DNA of 64,000 nucleotides from Flavobacterium dankookense (GCF_004362665.1 NZ_SNXR01000014.1:248001-312000), one strand, 5' to 3'. Counted from the stretch's first letter, positions 41,783 through 51,859 are shown. Notes: generated from the sequence alone by a model not told the origin. Translations and numbers: made by a program.

Positions 41783-42313
41783 CTATTTATCGTGTAAAGT
41801 GATTTTTCCGTCTTTGCAATCAGTAATTAACTGATCGATTTTTTCTTTGGTCAAATGCTCTTGGTAGAAATCGCCCAATTGCATCATTGGCGCATAACCA
41901 CAAGCACCAAGACATTCAACGCCACGAACTTCAAATTGTCCATCAGCTGTTGGTTCGCCAACTTTTACACCTAATTTAGAACAAGTGTAATCCATTAAAT
42001 CTTCCACTCCGTTTTGGCAACAAGGAGAAGTTTGACAGAACTCAAACATAAATTTTCCAATTGGTCGCTGATTGAACATGGTATAAAAAGTAACCACTTC
42101 ATATACTTCAATTCGTTGAATTCCGAGAATTTCAGCTACTTTATTTTGCAATTCAATACTCAACCAATTGTCATGAGCATCTTGAACTTCGTGCAAAACA
42201 GGTAATAAAGCCGATTTTTGTTTGCCTTCAGGATAGTGACTAATCAATTCATTGATGCGGTTCATCAACGATTCGGTTATGTTTATCTCTTGTTTTATGT
42301 GTGATCTTTCCAT
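41783..42313 (-). CDS. nuoE: NADH-quinone oxidoreductase subunit E
   Basis: A 176-residue thioredoxin-like 2Fe-2S protein. The cluster ligands are in FCQTSPCCQNG (near residues 91-101) and VECLGACGYAPMMQ (near 132-145). LGIQRIEVYEVVTFYTMFNQRPIG is the conserved helical part. It works with NuoF in the NADH-oxidising tip. Confidence 0.95.
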   Translation of the reverse strand: MERSHIKQEINITESLMNRINELISHYPEGKQKSALLPVLHEVQDAHDNWLSIELQNKVAEILGIQRIEVYEVVTFYTMFNQRPIGKFMFEFCQTSPCCQNGVEDLMDYTCSKLGVKVGEPTADGQFEVRGVECLGACGYAPMMQLGDFYQEHLTKEKIDQLITDCKDGKITLHDK

Positions 42314-42387
42314 TTTTTTCTAATTTAGAAATTTGAATTTAGAAAGTAGAAGGTCATTCTGAATTCTAAATTCTTAGTTCATAATTT

Positions 42388-43623
42388 CTATGCGTCTAAT
42401 TCTCCTGCTATTACATTCAAACTTGACAATATTACGATGGCATCTGATAACATTCCGCCTTTAATCATTTCAGTATAAGCTTGGTAGTAGATAAAGCAAG
42501 GTCTTCTCATTTTTAATCGATAAGGTGTTCTGCTTCCGTCGGTTATTAAGTAGAAACCTAATTCGCCATTTCCACCTTCAACTGCGTGATAAATTTCCGC
42601 TACTGGAACTGGAACTTCGCCCATCACAATTTTGAAATGATAAATTAAACTTTCCATATTATTATACACATCTTCTTTTGGTGGAAGATAATAATCGGGA
42701 ACATCAGCATGAATTGGACCTTTTGGTAATTTGTCTACTGCTTGTCGAATGATTTTCAAACTTTCCCAAACTTCAGCATTTCTCACACAAAATCTGTCAT
42801 AAGTATCACCAGATTTTCCAACTGGAACATCAAACTCAAAATCTTCATAAGATGAATATGGTTGTGCTTTTCTAACGTCATAATCGATACCAGCCGCACG
42901 AAGATTTGGACCTGTAAATCCATAATCCATAGCTCTTTCAGCCGAAATTGGACCAACATTTACTGTTCTATCAATAAAAATTCTGTTTCTTTCAAAAAGA
43001 TTTTCAAATTCTTTCCAAGCAATTGGGAAATCAGTTAAGAAAACGTCTAATTTTTTGAAAGCTTCGTCAGACCATTCTCTTTCGAAACCACCAATTCTTC
43101 CCATGTTGGTTGTTAATCGAGCTCCACAAATTTCTTCGTAGATTTCATAGATTTTTTCTCTGAATTGAAATACATAAAGAAAACCTGTATAAGCACCAGT
43201 GTCCACTCCAAGGATAGAATTACAAATTAAATGATCTGCAATACGAGCCAATTCCATTACAATTACTCTTAAATATTGAGCGCGTTTTGGCACTTCAATA
43301 TTTAATAATTTTTCTACTGTCATCCACCAAGCCATGTTATTGATAGGCGAAGAACAATAGTTCATTCGGTCTGTCAAAACATTGATTTGATAAAAAGGAC
43401 GATTTTCGGCAATTTTTTCAAAAGCGCGGTGAATGTAACCGATTGTTGGTTCGGCATCAAGAATACGCTCACCATCCATTAATAGAATGTTTTGGAAAAT
43501 TCCATGAGTAGCTGGATGCGTTGGCCCTAAATTTAATACCGAAAGTTCGCTTCCATCTTCGTTGCGTTTCTTTTCTATTTCTTTAGCATATCGATGCTCT
43601 GGTGATAACAATAAGTCTGACAT
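42388..43623 (-). CDS. nuoD: NADH-quinone oxidoreductase subunit D
   Basis: A 411-residue 49-kDa type subunit that lines the quinone-binding site. LGPTHPATHG near residues 32-41 holds the conserved His that protonates quinone, GYIHRAFEKIAENRPFYQ near 62-80, and ARLTTNMGRIGGFERE near 170-185. The C-terminal end (about 360-411) has the conserved RRPCFIYYQAYTEMIKGGMLSD. NuoD is separate from NuoC here, not fused. Confidence 0.97.
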   Translation of the reverse strand: MSDLLLSPEHRYAKEIEKKRNEDGSELSVLNLGPTHPATHGIFQNILLMDGERILDAEPTIGYIHRAFEKIAENRPFYQINVLTDRMNYCSSPINNMAWWMTVEKLLNIEVPKRAQYLRVIVMELARIADHLICNSILGVDTGAYTGFLYVFQFREKIYEIYEEICGARLTTNMGRIGGFEREWSDEAFKKLDVFLTDFPIAWKEFENLFERNRIFIDRTVNVGPISAERAMDYGFTGPNLRAAGIDYDVRKAQPYSSYEDFEFDVPVGKSGDTYDRFCVRNAEVWESLKIIRQAVDKLPKGPIHADVPDYYLPPKEDVYNNMESLIYHFKIVMGEVPVPVAEIYHAVEGGNGELGFYLITDGSRTPYRLKMRRPCFIYYQAYTEMIKGGMLSDAIVILSSLNVIAGELDA

Positions 43624-43629
43624 ATATTA

Positions 43630-43657
43630 ATTACGAATTACGAATTACGAATTAAAA
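43630..43657. repeat. Heptamer tract upstream of nuoD
   Basis: Three perfect ATTACGA units (43630-43650) followed by ATTAAAA and ATTATTT. The same heptamer is present inside leuS at 11894-11921. At 43719-43746 a second set with the same 7-base step occurs (TTTGTAA, TTCTTAA, TTTTTAA, TTTTTAA). Together they fill the nuoC-nuoD spacer. Confidence 0.75.
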
Positions 43658-43732
43658 ATTATTTTAACCGCAATTGGACAATTAGTTTTATGTTTTTAAA
43701 TTAGAATTACTTCTATTTGTAATTCTTAATTT

Positions 43733-44257
43733 TTAATTTTTAATTAAGCTTGTTCTTCCAAAAAATCTATCGTCTTTGTCAGTTCTTCCGCTATCTTCCA
43801 TTGGGAATTCTTTTCTCATTGGATGTGAAATCATTTCATCCATATTTAAAATTCGTTTCAACTGTGGATGACCAATGAAATTTATTCCATAAAAATCCCA
43901 AGCTTCTCTTTCCATCCAATTCGAGCATTGAAATAAATCAATTATAGATTTTGTTTCAGGATTTTCGCCATTTAAAAAAGTTTTGACACGAATTCTAACA
44001 TTTTCAATCCAATTGTGCAATTGATAACTAACGGCGAATTGCTCATTAATATCATTATCTGGATAATGAATTCCGGCTAAATCAGTTAGGAAATGAAAGT
44101 TTAATTCGGATTCTGTTTTTAAAAACTGAATTACTTCATAGACTTTATCTGGAGTAATCTCAAAGCAGAAAATATCTTTTTGCATTCCAAAATTGGAAGC
44201 TGAATTTCCAAACTTTTCAATTATTCTTTCTTGTATTGTGATTGTTTCTAATGCCAT
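43733..44257 (-). CDS. nuoC: NADH-quinone oxidoreductase subunit C
   Basis: A 174-residue 30-kDa type subunit. FLTDLAGIHYPD near residues 57-68 and the signature EREAWDFYGINFIGHPQLKRILNMDE near 115-141 identify it. It starts one base after the nuoB stop and is separated from nuoD by a repeat-filled spacer of 109 bases. Confidence 0.96.
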   Translation of the reverse strand: MALETITIQERIIEKFGNSASNFGMQKDIFCFEITPDKVYEVIQFLKTESELNFHFLTDLAGIHYPDNDINEQFAVSYQLHNWIENVRIRVKTFLNGENPETKSIIDLFQCSNWMEREAWDFYGINFIGHPQLKRILNMDEMISHPMRKEFPMEDSGRTDKDDRFFGRTSLIKN

Positions 44258-44258
44258 A

Positions 44259-44804
44259 TTATAAGTTATATGATGCTAACAATTCTTTGTATTCAGGAGA
44301 ATTTCTTCTTCTTACGGATTCGTTTCTAACTAGTTCTTGCAATTGCATAACACCGTCAACAATTTGTTCAGGTCTTGGGGGACAACCAGGAACATAAACA
44401 TCAACTGGGATTACTTTATCAATTCCTTGCAGTACAGAATAAGTATCAAAAACTCCTCCTGAACTTGCACAAGCACCAACAGCAATTACCCAACGAGGTT
44501 CTGACATTTGTTCATAAACTTGACGTAAAATAGGTGCCATTTTTTTGGAAATTGTTCCCATTACCATTAGCATATCGGCTTGGCGTGGAGAAAAACTTAC
44601 TCTTTCAGAACCAAAACGCGCTAAATCATAATGTGAAGCCATTGTTGCCATAAACTCAATACCACAACATGATGTTGCAAATGGTAATGGCCAAAGTGAA
44701 TTAGCACGCGCCATTCCAACAACGTCGTTTAATTTTGTAGCAAAAAACCCTTCGCCAACAACTCCTTCTGGTGGAGCAACCATGTTTATTTTAGAATCAC
44801 TCAT
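44259..44804 (-). CDS. nuoB: NADH-quinone oxidoreductase subunit B
   Basis: A 181-residue subunit carrying the N2 4Fe-4S cluster that reduces quinone. Ligand regions are TSCCGIEFMA near residues 44-53, GACASSGGVFDTYSVLQGID near 108-127 and VPGCPPRPEQIVDGV near 137-151. The coding sequence is intact and adjacent to nuoC. Confidence 0.98.
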   Translation of the reverse strand: MSDSKINMVAPPEGVVGEGFFATKLNDVVGMARANSLWPLPFATSCCGIEFMATMASHYDLARFGSERVSFSPRQADMLMVMGTISKKMAPILRQVYEQMSEPRWVIAVGACASSGGVFDTYSVLQGIDKVIPVDVYVPGCPPRPEQIVDGVMQLQELVRNESVRRRNSPEYKELLASYNL

Positions 44805-44836
44805 TTATAACGTGTAATTAAAATTTCGTAATTAAT

Positions 44837-45202
44837 TTATTCCCAATCTAGCGCTTTCTTTTTGATGATATAAAAGAATCCAATCAATAAAAGCGACATA
44901 AAAATGACCATTTTAATCATTCCTTCTACTCCTAAATCTTTAAAATTAACTGCCCATGGATATAGAAAGATAACCTCAACATCAAAAAGCACAAAAAGAA
45001 TAGCCACTAGAAAATATTTTACTGAAAACGGGATTCTAGCATTTCCAACAGATTCAATACCACATTCAAAGTTTTTATCTTTGTTCTTTGAACTTCTTTT
45101 TGGGCCTAAATAGCCTGATATAATAATGGTTCCAACAACAAATCCAACTGCTAAAAGCATTTGCATAAGTATAGGTAAATAGTCTAATTGATTTGATTGC
45201 AT
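44837..45202 (-). CDS. nuoA: NADH-quinone oxidoreductase subunit A
   Basis: A 121-residue protein with three helices. KNFECGIESVGNARIPFSVKYFLVAILFVLFDVEVIFLYPWA near residues 43-84 is the conserved loop and second helix next to the quinone site. It is the first gene of the complex I operon. Confidence 0.97.
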   Translation of the reverse strand: MQSNQLDYLPILMQMLLAVGFVVGTIIISGYLGPKRSSKNKDKNFECGIESVGNARIPFSVKYFLVAILFVLFDVEVIFLYPWAVNFKDLGVEGMIKMVIFMSLLLIGFFYIIKKKALDWE

Positions 45203-45235
45203 AACCTTAAAATTTGCTCAAAATTAAAATAGTTA

Positions 45236-45266
45236 CAAATATACATCGCAATATTGAAAACACAAG
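45236..45266 (-). promoter_or_regulatory. Promoter of the nuo operon (CTTG-N19-TATATTTG)
   Basis: The minus strand has TATATTTG at 45236-45243 and CTTG at 45263-45266, exactly 19 bases apart; 33 bases separate the -7 box from the nuoA ATG. Confidence 0.6.
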
Positions 45267-45347
45267 AAACAAACCTTAAACGTTTGTTATTTATAGTTAA
45301 AAAAGTGTTTATTTAAAACGAATTTAAATAACAGTTATAACGAATAA

Positions 45348-45376
45348 AAAAAGCGTCCCAATTATGGAACGCTTGA
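45348..45376 (-). terminator. Terminator of the cold-shock gene
   Basis: Stem AAGCGTTCC / GGGACGCTT (one mismatch), loop of 6, then a run of T on the minus strand. Confidence 0.8.
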
Positions 45377-45405
45377 TTTGTCAGGTAATCAAAAAATAAT
45401 ATATA

Positions 45406-45606
45406 TTAGTCTTCGATAGCTTCTACTTGAGCAGCTACTTTACCTTTTCTTCCCTCTTCTTCTTCGTATGAAACGCTATCACCTTCGTTTAACGAACCAC
45501 CTTTAACTCCAGTAGCGTGAACGAAAATATCTTTTCCTGTTTCATCGTCTGTAATAAATCCATAACCTTTGGATTCATTAAAAAATTTTACTTTGCCTGT
45601 GCGCAT
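45406..45606 (-). CDS. Cold-shock protein, CspA family
   Basis: A 66-residue single-domain protein. The RNA-binding motifs are SKGYGFITDD (RNP1, near residues 12-21) and DIFVHATG (RNP2, near 26-33). These proteins bind single-stranded RNA and melt structures in the cold or under stress. It has its own strong promoter and terminator. The acidic C-terminus (EEEEGRKGK) is normal for the Bacteroidetes members. Confidence 0.95.
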   Translation of the reverse strand: MRTGKVKFFNESKGYGFITDDETGKDIFVHATGVKGGSLNEGDSVSYEEEEGRKGKVAAQVEAIED

Positions 45607-45635
45607 TTTTGTAATAAAAAATAATTAATAATGTT

Positions 45636-45666
45636 CAAAGATAAATTTTATTGTGACATAACAAAC
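45636..45666 (-). promoter_or_regulatory. Exact promoter of the cold-shock gene (TTTG-N19-TATCTTTG)
   Basis: Minus strand TTTG at 45663-45666 and TATCTTTG at 45636-45643 with a 19-base spacer, 29 bases before the ATG. Confidence 0.75.
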
Positions 45667-45755
45667 AAAAAACATCTAAATTTTATAAAAAAAATATAAT
45701 GATTTATGTTTGTAATTAAATGATTTTCAATAAAGTGTTTTTTTTGTTGTCAAAT

Positions 45756-48437
45756 TTATTTTCTGATTAATTTTTGATTAATCGTAGTTCCATTTTCTAA
45801 CTTCATTTGCAATATATAAATTCCAGTTTCTAAATGATCAAGTTGAATTGTATTATGATTGATTATAGAGTTTATTTTTTTACCTTGAATGTTAACTATT
45901 TCAACATCTTTAACATCATCTGATAAGTAGATAATATCAGTGGCTGGATTTGGGTAAAATAATGAAACAGGTTTATTAATAATGTCGTTATTAGACAGCT
46001 CATTTTCTAAATATAACTTACATATCGCAAAATCAAAGGTTTCATTATTTACTATGGTAACTCCAGTTAGTATTATGTTGTTATCGTTTGAAATTAATAC
46101 ATTTGAAGGTAAATCGTAATTGTTAAAGAAATCGACACTTGAATAGCCATTACTACCAAAACCGTTGTCAACTGAACCATTATTGTTAAATTTTGCCACA
46201 ATAAAATCATTGTCTTCCGCTCCTAAAGTACCTGAAATTATAAATTTGTTATTAATAATCGGAAGAATTGAGGATGTATAACTAATTTTTGTTGGATCTA
46301 AGTATATAATACCATCTATATCAAATGTAGTATCCAAAGAACCATTTGGATTAAGCCTGAAAAGCAACGAGTTTGATAAATTATTATAATTGTCGGCTAT
46401 CATTATTTTATCATCGCTTTGTATAGCAAGACTTACTGGAGAATCAGCTGAGTTGGGTATTCCAATTGTAAAGATTCCAGTAGTATTGAAACTTGTGTCT
46501 AAAGAACCATTAGCATTACATTTGAAAACAACAATATCCGCATTACCATTTGTATTTTGAAATGTTCCGATTGTAATAATTTTTCCATCGGATAAAGTAT
46601 CTACTTTTAATAACTCATCGAAATTTGCAGTTGATGTTAGTGTAGTTGAACCGTTTGTTCCAAAGGATTGAACTAGGTTTCCATTGTTATCCACTTTTGC
46701 CAAAAAGAAATCAGTTGTTAAACTTTGACCAGTATTTGTTGTAGTAGTACCAACAACTAAAATGGAGTTATCATTTAATATTTTTAAATCATTTCCACTT
46801 GAAAATGAAGATGAATTAAAGTTTGCAAAACCATTTGTTCCAAAAGTTGTATCGACAGTTCCGTTACTATTTAAACGAAGTAGCTTGATAAAAGTTTGTC
46901 CAGAAACAATTACAATTTTCCCATTAGAGTCCACCTTTATTCCTTTTACTGTATCTGAAAAAAGGTTATTATAGGTAAAAAAACCATTTGAACCAAAAGT
47001 TGTATCAATGCTTCCATCTATATTATATCGACAAGCAGATAAAACTTCATTACCATTAACATGACTAATTCCAGCAAGTATAACTTTACCGTCATTTTGT
47101 TTTACAGAACATGTTGATTCGTCGTAAGCAAATTTTGAAAAAAAATAAAACAATCTTCCATCAACATTAAAGGTATTGTCAAAACTACCATTATTGTTTA
47201 TTTTTGAAATAGCTATTTTATTAAGCAATAATGTTTCTTCGGTATTTCCTGTAATCAAAACTTGGTTTCCAATTGTTGAAAAATCGCGAGCAACATCATT
47301 ATATGAAAAATAAGAGTATTCTAAAAATCCATTTCCGTTTAGAGTAGTATCTAAACTCCCATTGGAATTGAGACGATGTATTAAAATATTGTTATTTGAA
47401 TTACCATTTACAACTGGTGATGTATTACAAACTATTAAAAATTTACCCTCACTTAGAATTTTAAATTTTGCAATTCCATTTCCAAAATTATTTGGAGCAG
47501 TATTTGCAATTATTCCATTTGTTGCAAATGTTGTGTCTAGAGAACTGTTTGAATTAAGTCGGACAACATTTATTCTTGGTACTGATGAAGTATAATTTGA
47601 AAAAACAAACACAATTTTGCCATCACTTTGGATATCTAAATTGAAAAAATTATTTATCAATGTATAACTAAAAACTCGTCGTCCATTTGAGTTAAAACTA
47701 TTATCTAATGTTCCATTCGAATTGTATCGAGCAATAAATATGTTTGGAATAGAAGATATTAATGTTGTACCACCAACAAGAAATTTTCCATCAGGTTGTA
47801 AAATTATACATTTCGAAAATTCGGTATTACCAATATCCGTTGTAATACTTCCATTATTTCCAAAAGATGTATCTGCCAAACCATTGGTATTGTATCGTAA
47901 AACTCTATAATCTTGTGAACCGCTATTAAAATTAGACAAAGCTAGAATTTTACCGTCACTTTGTATAGCAAAATCATTAAGACCTCTATCGAAATTTGTA
48001 CCAGTTTCGTTGATTAAACCATTGTTACCAAAGGTAGAATCTAACTCACCATTAGCTAATAATCGCATAAAGACTGGATTTCCTTCAACATTTCCACCTA
48101 AAAGTATTTTCCCATCAGATTGTGTCAGAACTTTAACAGCAAACTCCATTTGATCCAATTCTAATTTTCCATCGGTATCAAAACTTGTATCTAAAGAACC
48201 ATCAGCATTTAATCTTAATACAAAAGTTTCGCTAATTTCACGATTTTCAATATTTCCAAAAATCAAGATTTTACCATCATTTTGTATAAATTGGCTAACT
48301 ACAGTATAATCTGCTTGACCAATGTTAGTATTTACTTTTCCATTGGTTCCAAATTCTGTAAACAATTCACCCGCATTTTGAGAAAATGAAAAGATTGACA
48401 AAAAACAACAACAGATTAAAACGTAGATTTTCCTCAT
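45756..48437 (-). CDS. Secreted delta-60 repeat protein with T9SS type A sorting domain
   Basis: An 893-residue protein. A signal peptide (MRKIYVLICCCFLSIFSFSQ) is followed by a tandem array of about 13 copies of a 50-60 residue repeat with cores such as LNADGSLDTSFDTDG, LLANGELDSTFGNNG and LNSNGTVDTTFGTNG, interleaved with SDGKILLGG-type strands; these delta-60 repeats probably form beta-propeller blades. The last 75 residues (from VSLFYPNPATDIIYLSDD to NQKLIRK) are a type A sorting domain for type IX secretion, so the protein ends up on the cell surface or outside. The ligand is unknown. It starts 6 bases after the aspS stop. Confidence 0.9.
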   Translation of the reverse strand: MRKIYVLICCCFLSIFSFSQNAGELFTEFGTNGKVNTNIGQADYTVVSQFIQNDGKILIFGNIENREISETFVLRLNADGSLDTSFDTDGKLELDQMEFAVKVLTQSDGKILLGGNVEGNPVFMRLLANGELDSTFGNNGLINETGTNFDRGLNDFAIQSDGKILALSNFNSGSQDYRVLRYNTNGLADTSFGNNGSITTDIGNTEFSKCIILQPDGKFLVGGTTLISSIPNIFIARYNSNGTLDNSFNSNGRRVFSYTLINNFFNLDIQSDGKIVFVFSNYTSSVPRINVVRLNSNSSLDTTFATNGIIANTAPNNFGNGIAKFKILSEGKFLIVCNTSPVVNGNSNNNILIHRLNSNGSLDTTLNGNGFLEYSYFSYNDVARDFSTIGNQVLITGNTEETLLLNKIAISKINNNGSFDNTFNVDGRLFYFFSKFAYDESTCSVKQNDGKVILAGISHVNGNEVLSACRYNIDGSIDTTFGSNGFFTYNNLFSDTVKGIKVDSNGKIVIVSGQTFIKLLRLNSNGTVDTTFGTNGFANFNSSSFSSGNDLKILNDNSILVVGTTTTNTGQSLTTDFFLAKVDNNGNLVQSFGTNGSTTLTSTANFDELLKVDTLSDGKIITIGTFQNTNGNADIVVFKCNANGSLDTSFNTTGIFTIGIPNSADSPVSLAIQSDDKIMIADNYNNLSNSLLFRLNPNGSLDTTFDIDGIIYLDPTKISYTSSILPIINNKFIISGTLGAEDNDFIVAKFNNNGSVDNGFGSNGYSSVDFFNNYDLPSNVLISNDNNIILTGVTIVNNETFDFAICKLYLENELSNNDIINKPVSLFYPNPATDIIYLSDDVKDVEIVNIQGKKINSIINHNTIQLDHLETGIYILQMKLENGTTINQKLIRK

Positions 48438-48443
48438 AATATT

Positions 48444-50189
48444 TTATTTAAGTTTTATATGCAATTCGTTCAATTGTGCTTCATCAATCACAGATGGCGC
48501 GTCGATCATTACATCTCTTCCTGAATTGTTTTTTGGAAAGGCGATAAAATCACGAATCGTTTCTTGACCTCCAAGAATAGCTACTAATCGGTCTAAACCA
48601 AATGCTAAACCACCGTGTGGTGGTGCGCCAAATTGGAAAGCATCCATCAAGAATCCGAATTGATTTCTTGCTTCTTCTTCGGTAAATCCTAAATATTTGA
48701 ACATTAATTGTTGTGTAGCTTTATCGTGAATTCTGATAGAACCTCCACCAATTTCGTTTCCGTTCAAAACCATATCGTAAGCATTGGCACGAACTTTTCC
48801 TGGATTAGTCGCTAACAATTCCATGTCTTCTGGTTTTGGAGATGTAAATGGATGGTGCATTGCGTGCCATCTTCCAGATTCTTCATCCAATTCTAATAAT
48901 GGAAAATCTACAACCCATAATGGAGCAAATTCAGCTGGATTTCTCAATCCAAGTCTTGTTGCTAATTCCATTCTTAAAGCAGAAAGTTGAGCACGAGTTT
49001 TATCGGCTGGACCAGAAAGTACAAAAATCATGTCTCCAGCCTTGGCGCCAGTAATTTCTGCCCATTTCTTAAAATCTTCTTGATTATAAAATTTATCTAC
49101 AGATGATTTATAAGTTCCGTCGGCTTCACATTTTACATAAACCATTACAGAAGCACCAACTTGTGGACGCTTTACCCAGTCAATTAAAGCATCGATTTCT
49201 TTTCTTGTGTATGCTGCACAATTTGGAGCGGCAATTCCGACCACCAATTCTGCTGCATTGAAAACTGGAAAATCTTTATGTTGAGCAACTTCGTTTAACT
49301 CACCAAATTTCATATCAAAACGGATATCTGGTTTGTCGTTTCCGTAAGTTTTCATGGCATAATCGTAGGTAATTCTTGGGAATTTTTCTACTTCAATACC
49401 TTTTATTTCTTTTAGTAAATGACGCGTTAATCCTTCAAATACATTTAGAATATCTTCTTGTTCTACAAATGCCATTTCGCAATCGATTTGTGTAAACTCC
49501 GGTTGTCTATCGGCACGTAAATCTTCGTCACGGAAACATTTTACTATTTGAAAATATTTATCCATTCCGCCAACCATCAATAATTGCTTGAATGTTTGTG
49601 GCGATTGTGGCAAGGCATAAAACTGACCTTCGTTCATTCTACTTGGAACTACGAAATCTCTTGCGCCTTCTGGAGTTGACTTGATTAAATAAGGAGTTTC
49701 AACTTCACAGAAATCTAAATCTGATAAATATTTACGAACTTCCATCGCCACTTTATGACGAAAAAGCAATGAATTTTTTACCGGATTTCTTCTGATATCT
49801 AAGTACCGGTATTTCATTCTAATGTCTTCGCCGCCGTCAGTTTCATCTTCAATTGTAAATGGCGGAGTTAAAGCTGCGTTTAGAATTGTCATTTCTTTTA
49901 CTAGAATTTCAATTTCACCCGTAGCCATGTTTTTATTTTTGGCTTCACGCTCAATAACAGTTCCTTTAACTTGAACTACAAATTCTCTTCCCAATGTTTT
50001 AGCCAATTCGAATACTGACTTTTCAGATCGACTTTCGTCAAATAACAATTGTGTAATTCCATAACGGTCGCGTAAATCAACCCAATTCATGAATCCTTTA
50101 TCTCTTGATTTTTGAACCCAACCAGCAAGTGTAACTTCTTGATTAATATGTGAGGCGTTTAATTCACCACAATTATGACTTCTATACAT
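48444..50189 (-). CDS. aspS: Aspartyl-tRNA synthetase
   Basis: From the ATG at 50189 the protein is 581 residues, the usual length of bacterial AspRS with an OB fold, catalytic domain and GAD insertion. [25 protein letters not shown] is the N-terminal OB start. Class II motif 2 is [21 protein letters not shown] near residues 215-235, and motif 3 is [14 protein letters not shown] near 530-543. A longer in-frame start at 50252 is rejected because the promoter box lies inside that extension. It charges tRNA-Asp; with asnS present there is no need for an indirect Asn route. Confidence 0.96.
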   Translation of the reverse strand: MYRSHNCGELNASHINQEVTLAGWVQKSRDKGFMNWVDLRDRYGITQLLFDESRSEKSVFELAKTLGREFVVQVKGTVIEREAKNKNMATGEIEILVKEMTILNAALTPPFTIEDETDGGEDIRMKYRYLDIRRNPVKNSLLFRHKVAMEVRKYLSDLDFCEVETPYLIKSTPEGARDFVVPSRMNEGQFYALPQSPQTFKQLLMVGGMDKYFQIVKCFRDEDLRADRQPEFTQIDCEMAFVEQEDILNVFEGLTRHLLKEIKGIEVEKFPRITYDYAMKTYGNDKPDIRFDMKFGELNEVAQHKDFPVFNAAELVVGIAAPNCAAYTRKEIDALIDWVKRPQVGASVMVYVKCEADGTYKSSVDKFYNQEDFKKWAEITGAKAGDMIFVLSGPADKTRAQLSALRMELATRLGLRNPAEFAPLWVVDFPLLELDEESGRWHAMHHPFTSPKPEDMELLATNPGKVRANAYDMVLNGNEIGGGSIRIHDKATQQLMFKYLGFTEEEARNQFGFLMDAFQFGAPPHGGLAFGLDRLVAILGGQETIRDFIAFPKNNSGRDVMIDAPSVIDEAQLNELHIKLK

Positions 50190-50236
50190 TTGGAATATTT
50201 TTTTATTACTTACAAATCGACCTTTGGTCTCGGGTG

Positions 50237-50244
50237 CAAAAGTA
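50237..50244 (-). promoter_or_regulatory. -7 box (TACTTTTG) of aspS
   Basis: On the minus strand, 47 bases before the chosen ATG and inside the would-be extended frame. Confidence 0.6.
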
Positions 50245-50323
50245 AAAAACAAAAACTAATAAATTAACGATTCACTGAGTTGAAATTATATGTTAATCTT
50301 TAAAATATAAATAATAAAAAAAG

Positions 50324-50331
50324 TATATTTG
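50324..50331 (+). promoter_or_regulatory. -7 box (TATATTTG) of the TlpA-like gene
   Basis: TAnnTTTG match 27 bases before the ATG at 50359. Confidence 0.55.
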
Positions 50332-50358
50332 ATTTTTATAATTTTAAGATAAAAAAAC

Positions 50359-51351
50359 ATGAAAAAATCGCTTAGCTTTTTAGTGCTAATTTTAGTTTCA
50401 ACTATATCGTTTGCTCAAGAAAATATGACATTTGAAGCAAAAATTACAAACAAAAATGGAGACATTTTATTCATTAAAAACAAACGAATTATTGTTCATG
50501 AAATAAAAATTGACGAAAAAGGAATCTTTAAAGCAACTTTCCCAATTAAAGAAGGTGTTTATCAATTATTTGATGGTGCAGAAAGTGCTCAATTGTTTTT
50601 AAAACCAGGTTTTGATTTAAAAATGACAATGGATGCCGCTCAATTTGACGAAACGATTAAATTTTCAGGTAATGGTTCCAAAGAGAATAATTTCCTTGCA
50701 GAATCTGCTCTTGCAGATGAAAAATTCAATTTTGACGCGATACTAGCATTAGATGAATCTGCATTTAATAAAGCAATTGATGAGAAAAAAACCGCTGATT
50801 TGAATAGATTAGAAAAAGCAGGTTTAGATCCAATCTTTGTAGATTTAAATAAAAAAGGAATTGAAGGAGGAATTTTAGGGCTAAAACAATATTACACTCA
50901 AATCTCTGGAAATAAAAAATTAAACAATACCAAATCACCAAATTTTGACTTTGAAAATCATAAAGGTGGAAAAACCTCTTTGGAAAGTTTAAAAGGGAAA
51001 TATGTTTACATTGATGTTTGGGCAACTTGGTGTGGACCATGTAGAGCTGAAATTCCATTTCTAAAAGAAATAGAAGCAAAATATCACGATAAGAATATTG
51101 AATTTGTTAGTATTTCTGCTGATGTTCAAAAAGACTATGAAAAATGGAAATCTTTTGTAAATGAAAAACAGCTTGGTGGAATTCAGCTATTTGCTGACAA
51201 AAATTGGGAATCTGATTTTTTGAAAGCCTATGGAATTAACTCTATACCGAGATTTATCTTAATTGATCCGAATGGAATTGTTGTAGATGCTGATGCTGCA
51301 AGACCTTCAAGTCCAAAGCTAAAAGAACAATTGGATAAATTGGTTAAATAA
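50359..51351 (+). CDS. TlpA-family thioredoxin, periplasmic
   Basis: A 330-residue protein with a signal peptide (KKSLSFLVLILVSTISFAQ). The N-terminal half (20-190) is a beta-sandwich of the DUF4369 type (MTFEAKITNKNGDILFI, FKATFPIKEGVYQLFDG), and the C-terminal half is a thioredoxin domain with the active site DVWATWCGPCRAEIPFL near residues 219-235 and SIPRFILIDPNG near 297-308. Such proteins reduce disulfides in the periplasm, often in cytochrome c maturation or oxidative stress. It is a separate transcription unit. Confidence 0.9.
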   Translation: MKKSLSFLVLILVSTISFAQENMTFEAKITNKNGDILFIKNKRIIVHEIKIDEKGIFKATFPIKEGVYQLFDGAESAQLFLKPGFDLKMTMDAAQFDETIKFSGNGSKENNFLAESALADEKFNFDAILALDESAFNKAIDEKKTADLNRLEKAGLDPIFVDLNKKGIEGGILGLKQYYTQISGNKKLNNTKSPNFDFENHKGGKTSLESLKGKYVYIDVWATWCGPCRAEIPFLKEIEAKYHDKNIEFVSISADVQKDYEKWKSFVNEKQLGGIQLFADKNWESDFLKAYGINSIPRFILIDPNGIVVDADAARPSSPKLKEQLDKLVK

Positions 51352-51369
51352 TTTTTCTAATCTTAATAT

Positions 51370-51398
51370 AAAAAACCTTGCAAATTGCAAGGTTTTTT
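51370..51398 (+). terminator. Terminator of the TlpA-like gene
   Basis: Long perfect stem AAAAAACCTTGCAA / TTGCAAGGTTTTTT with a very short loop and T-run. Confidence 0.8.
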
Positions 51399-51472
51399 AT
51401 TTTCCAATGTTAAGTTTTTCTCAATGTTACGAAATTGTTAAGTAAAAGTTTTTTTATTGTAAACTAATTAAA

Positions 51473-51480
51473 TACATTTG
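51473..51480 (+). promoter_or_regulatory. -7 box (TACATTTG) of the MORN-repeat gene
   Basis: TAnnTTTG match 34 bases before the ATG at 51515. Confidence 0.5.
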
Positions 51481-51514
51481 TTATATAGTTTATTAATAAT
51501 TAAAACCTACAACC

Positions 51515-51859
51515 ATGAAAAAGATATTAATACTAAGCTCATTTGTGTTTTCAGGATTTGCATTTGCACAAGAAATAAAACCAATTTTAGAGCAAGAAGG
51601 TAACTTGGTGAAAGCAACATACTATTATGAAAATGGTAAAATTCAGCAACAAGGTTTCTTTAAAGAAGGAAAATTAGAAGGTCAATGGGTTTCTTATGAT
51701 GAAAATGGAAATAAAAAATCTATTGGGGAATATAGTAACGGAGAAAAATCTGGAAAATGGCTTTTTTGGAATGACAAATCATTAAGTGAAGTAGATTATT
51801 CAAAAAGCAGAATAGAAAAGATTAAATCTTGGAAAGAAGATGCTGTTGTAAACAAATAA
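51515..51859 (+). CDS. Secreted MORN-repeat protein
   Basis: A 114-residue protein with a signal peptide (KKILILSSFVFSGFAFAQ). The rest holds about three MORN-type strands: YYENGKIQQQGFFKEGKLEGQW, YDENGNKKSIGEYSNGEKSGKW and FWNDKSLSEVDYSK. Such repeats are beta-hairpins with G-x-W ends. In Bacteroidetes databases these proteins are often listed under YwqK-like antitoxin or nucleotidyl transferase names; neither role is supported by the sequence itself. No partner gene is adjacent. Confidence 0.8.
   Translation: MKKILILSSFVFSGFAFAQEIKPILEQEGNLVKATYYYENGKIQQQGFFKEGKLEGQWVSYDENGNKKSIGEYSNGEKSGKWLFWNDKSLSEVDYSKSRIEKIKSWKEDAVVNK

Noticed and set aside
43624..43732. The nuoC-nuoD spacer as a regulatory leader or riboswitch.
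   Set aside because: It consists of heptamer repeats with no stable conserved structure or promoter box.
45756..48437. Many near-identical repeats that could be taken for a repeat array or CRISPR-like locus.
   Set aside because: They lie in one continuous reading frame with signal peptide and sorting domain; the repeats are protein-level (delta-60 units of 50-60 residues) with degenerate DNA.
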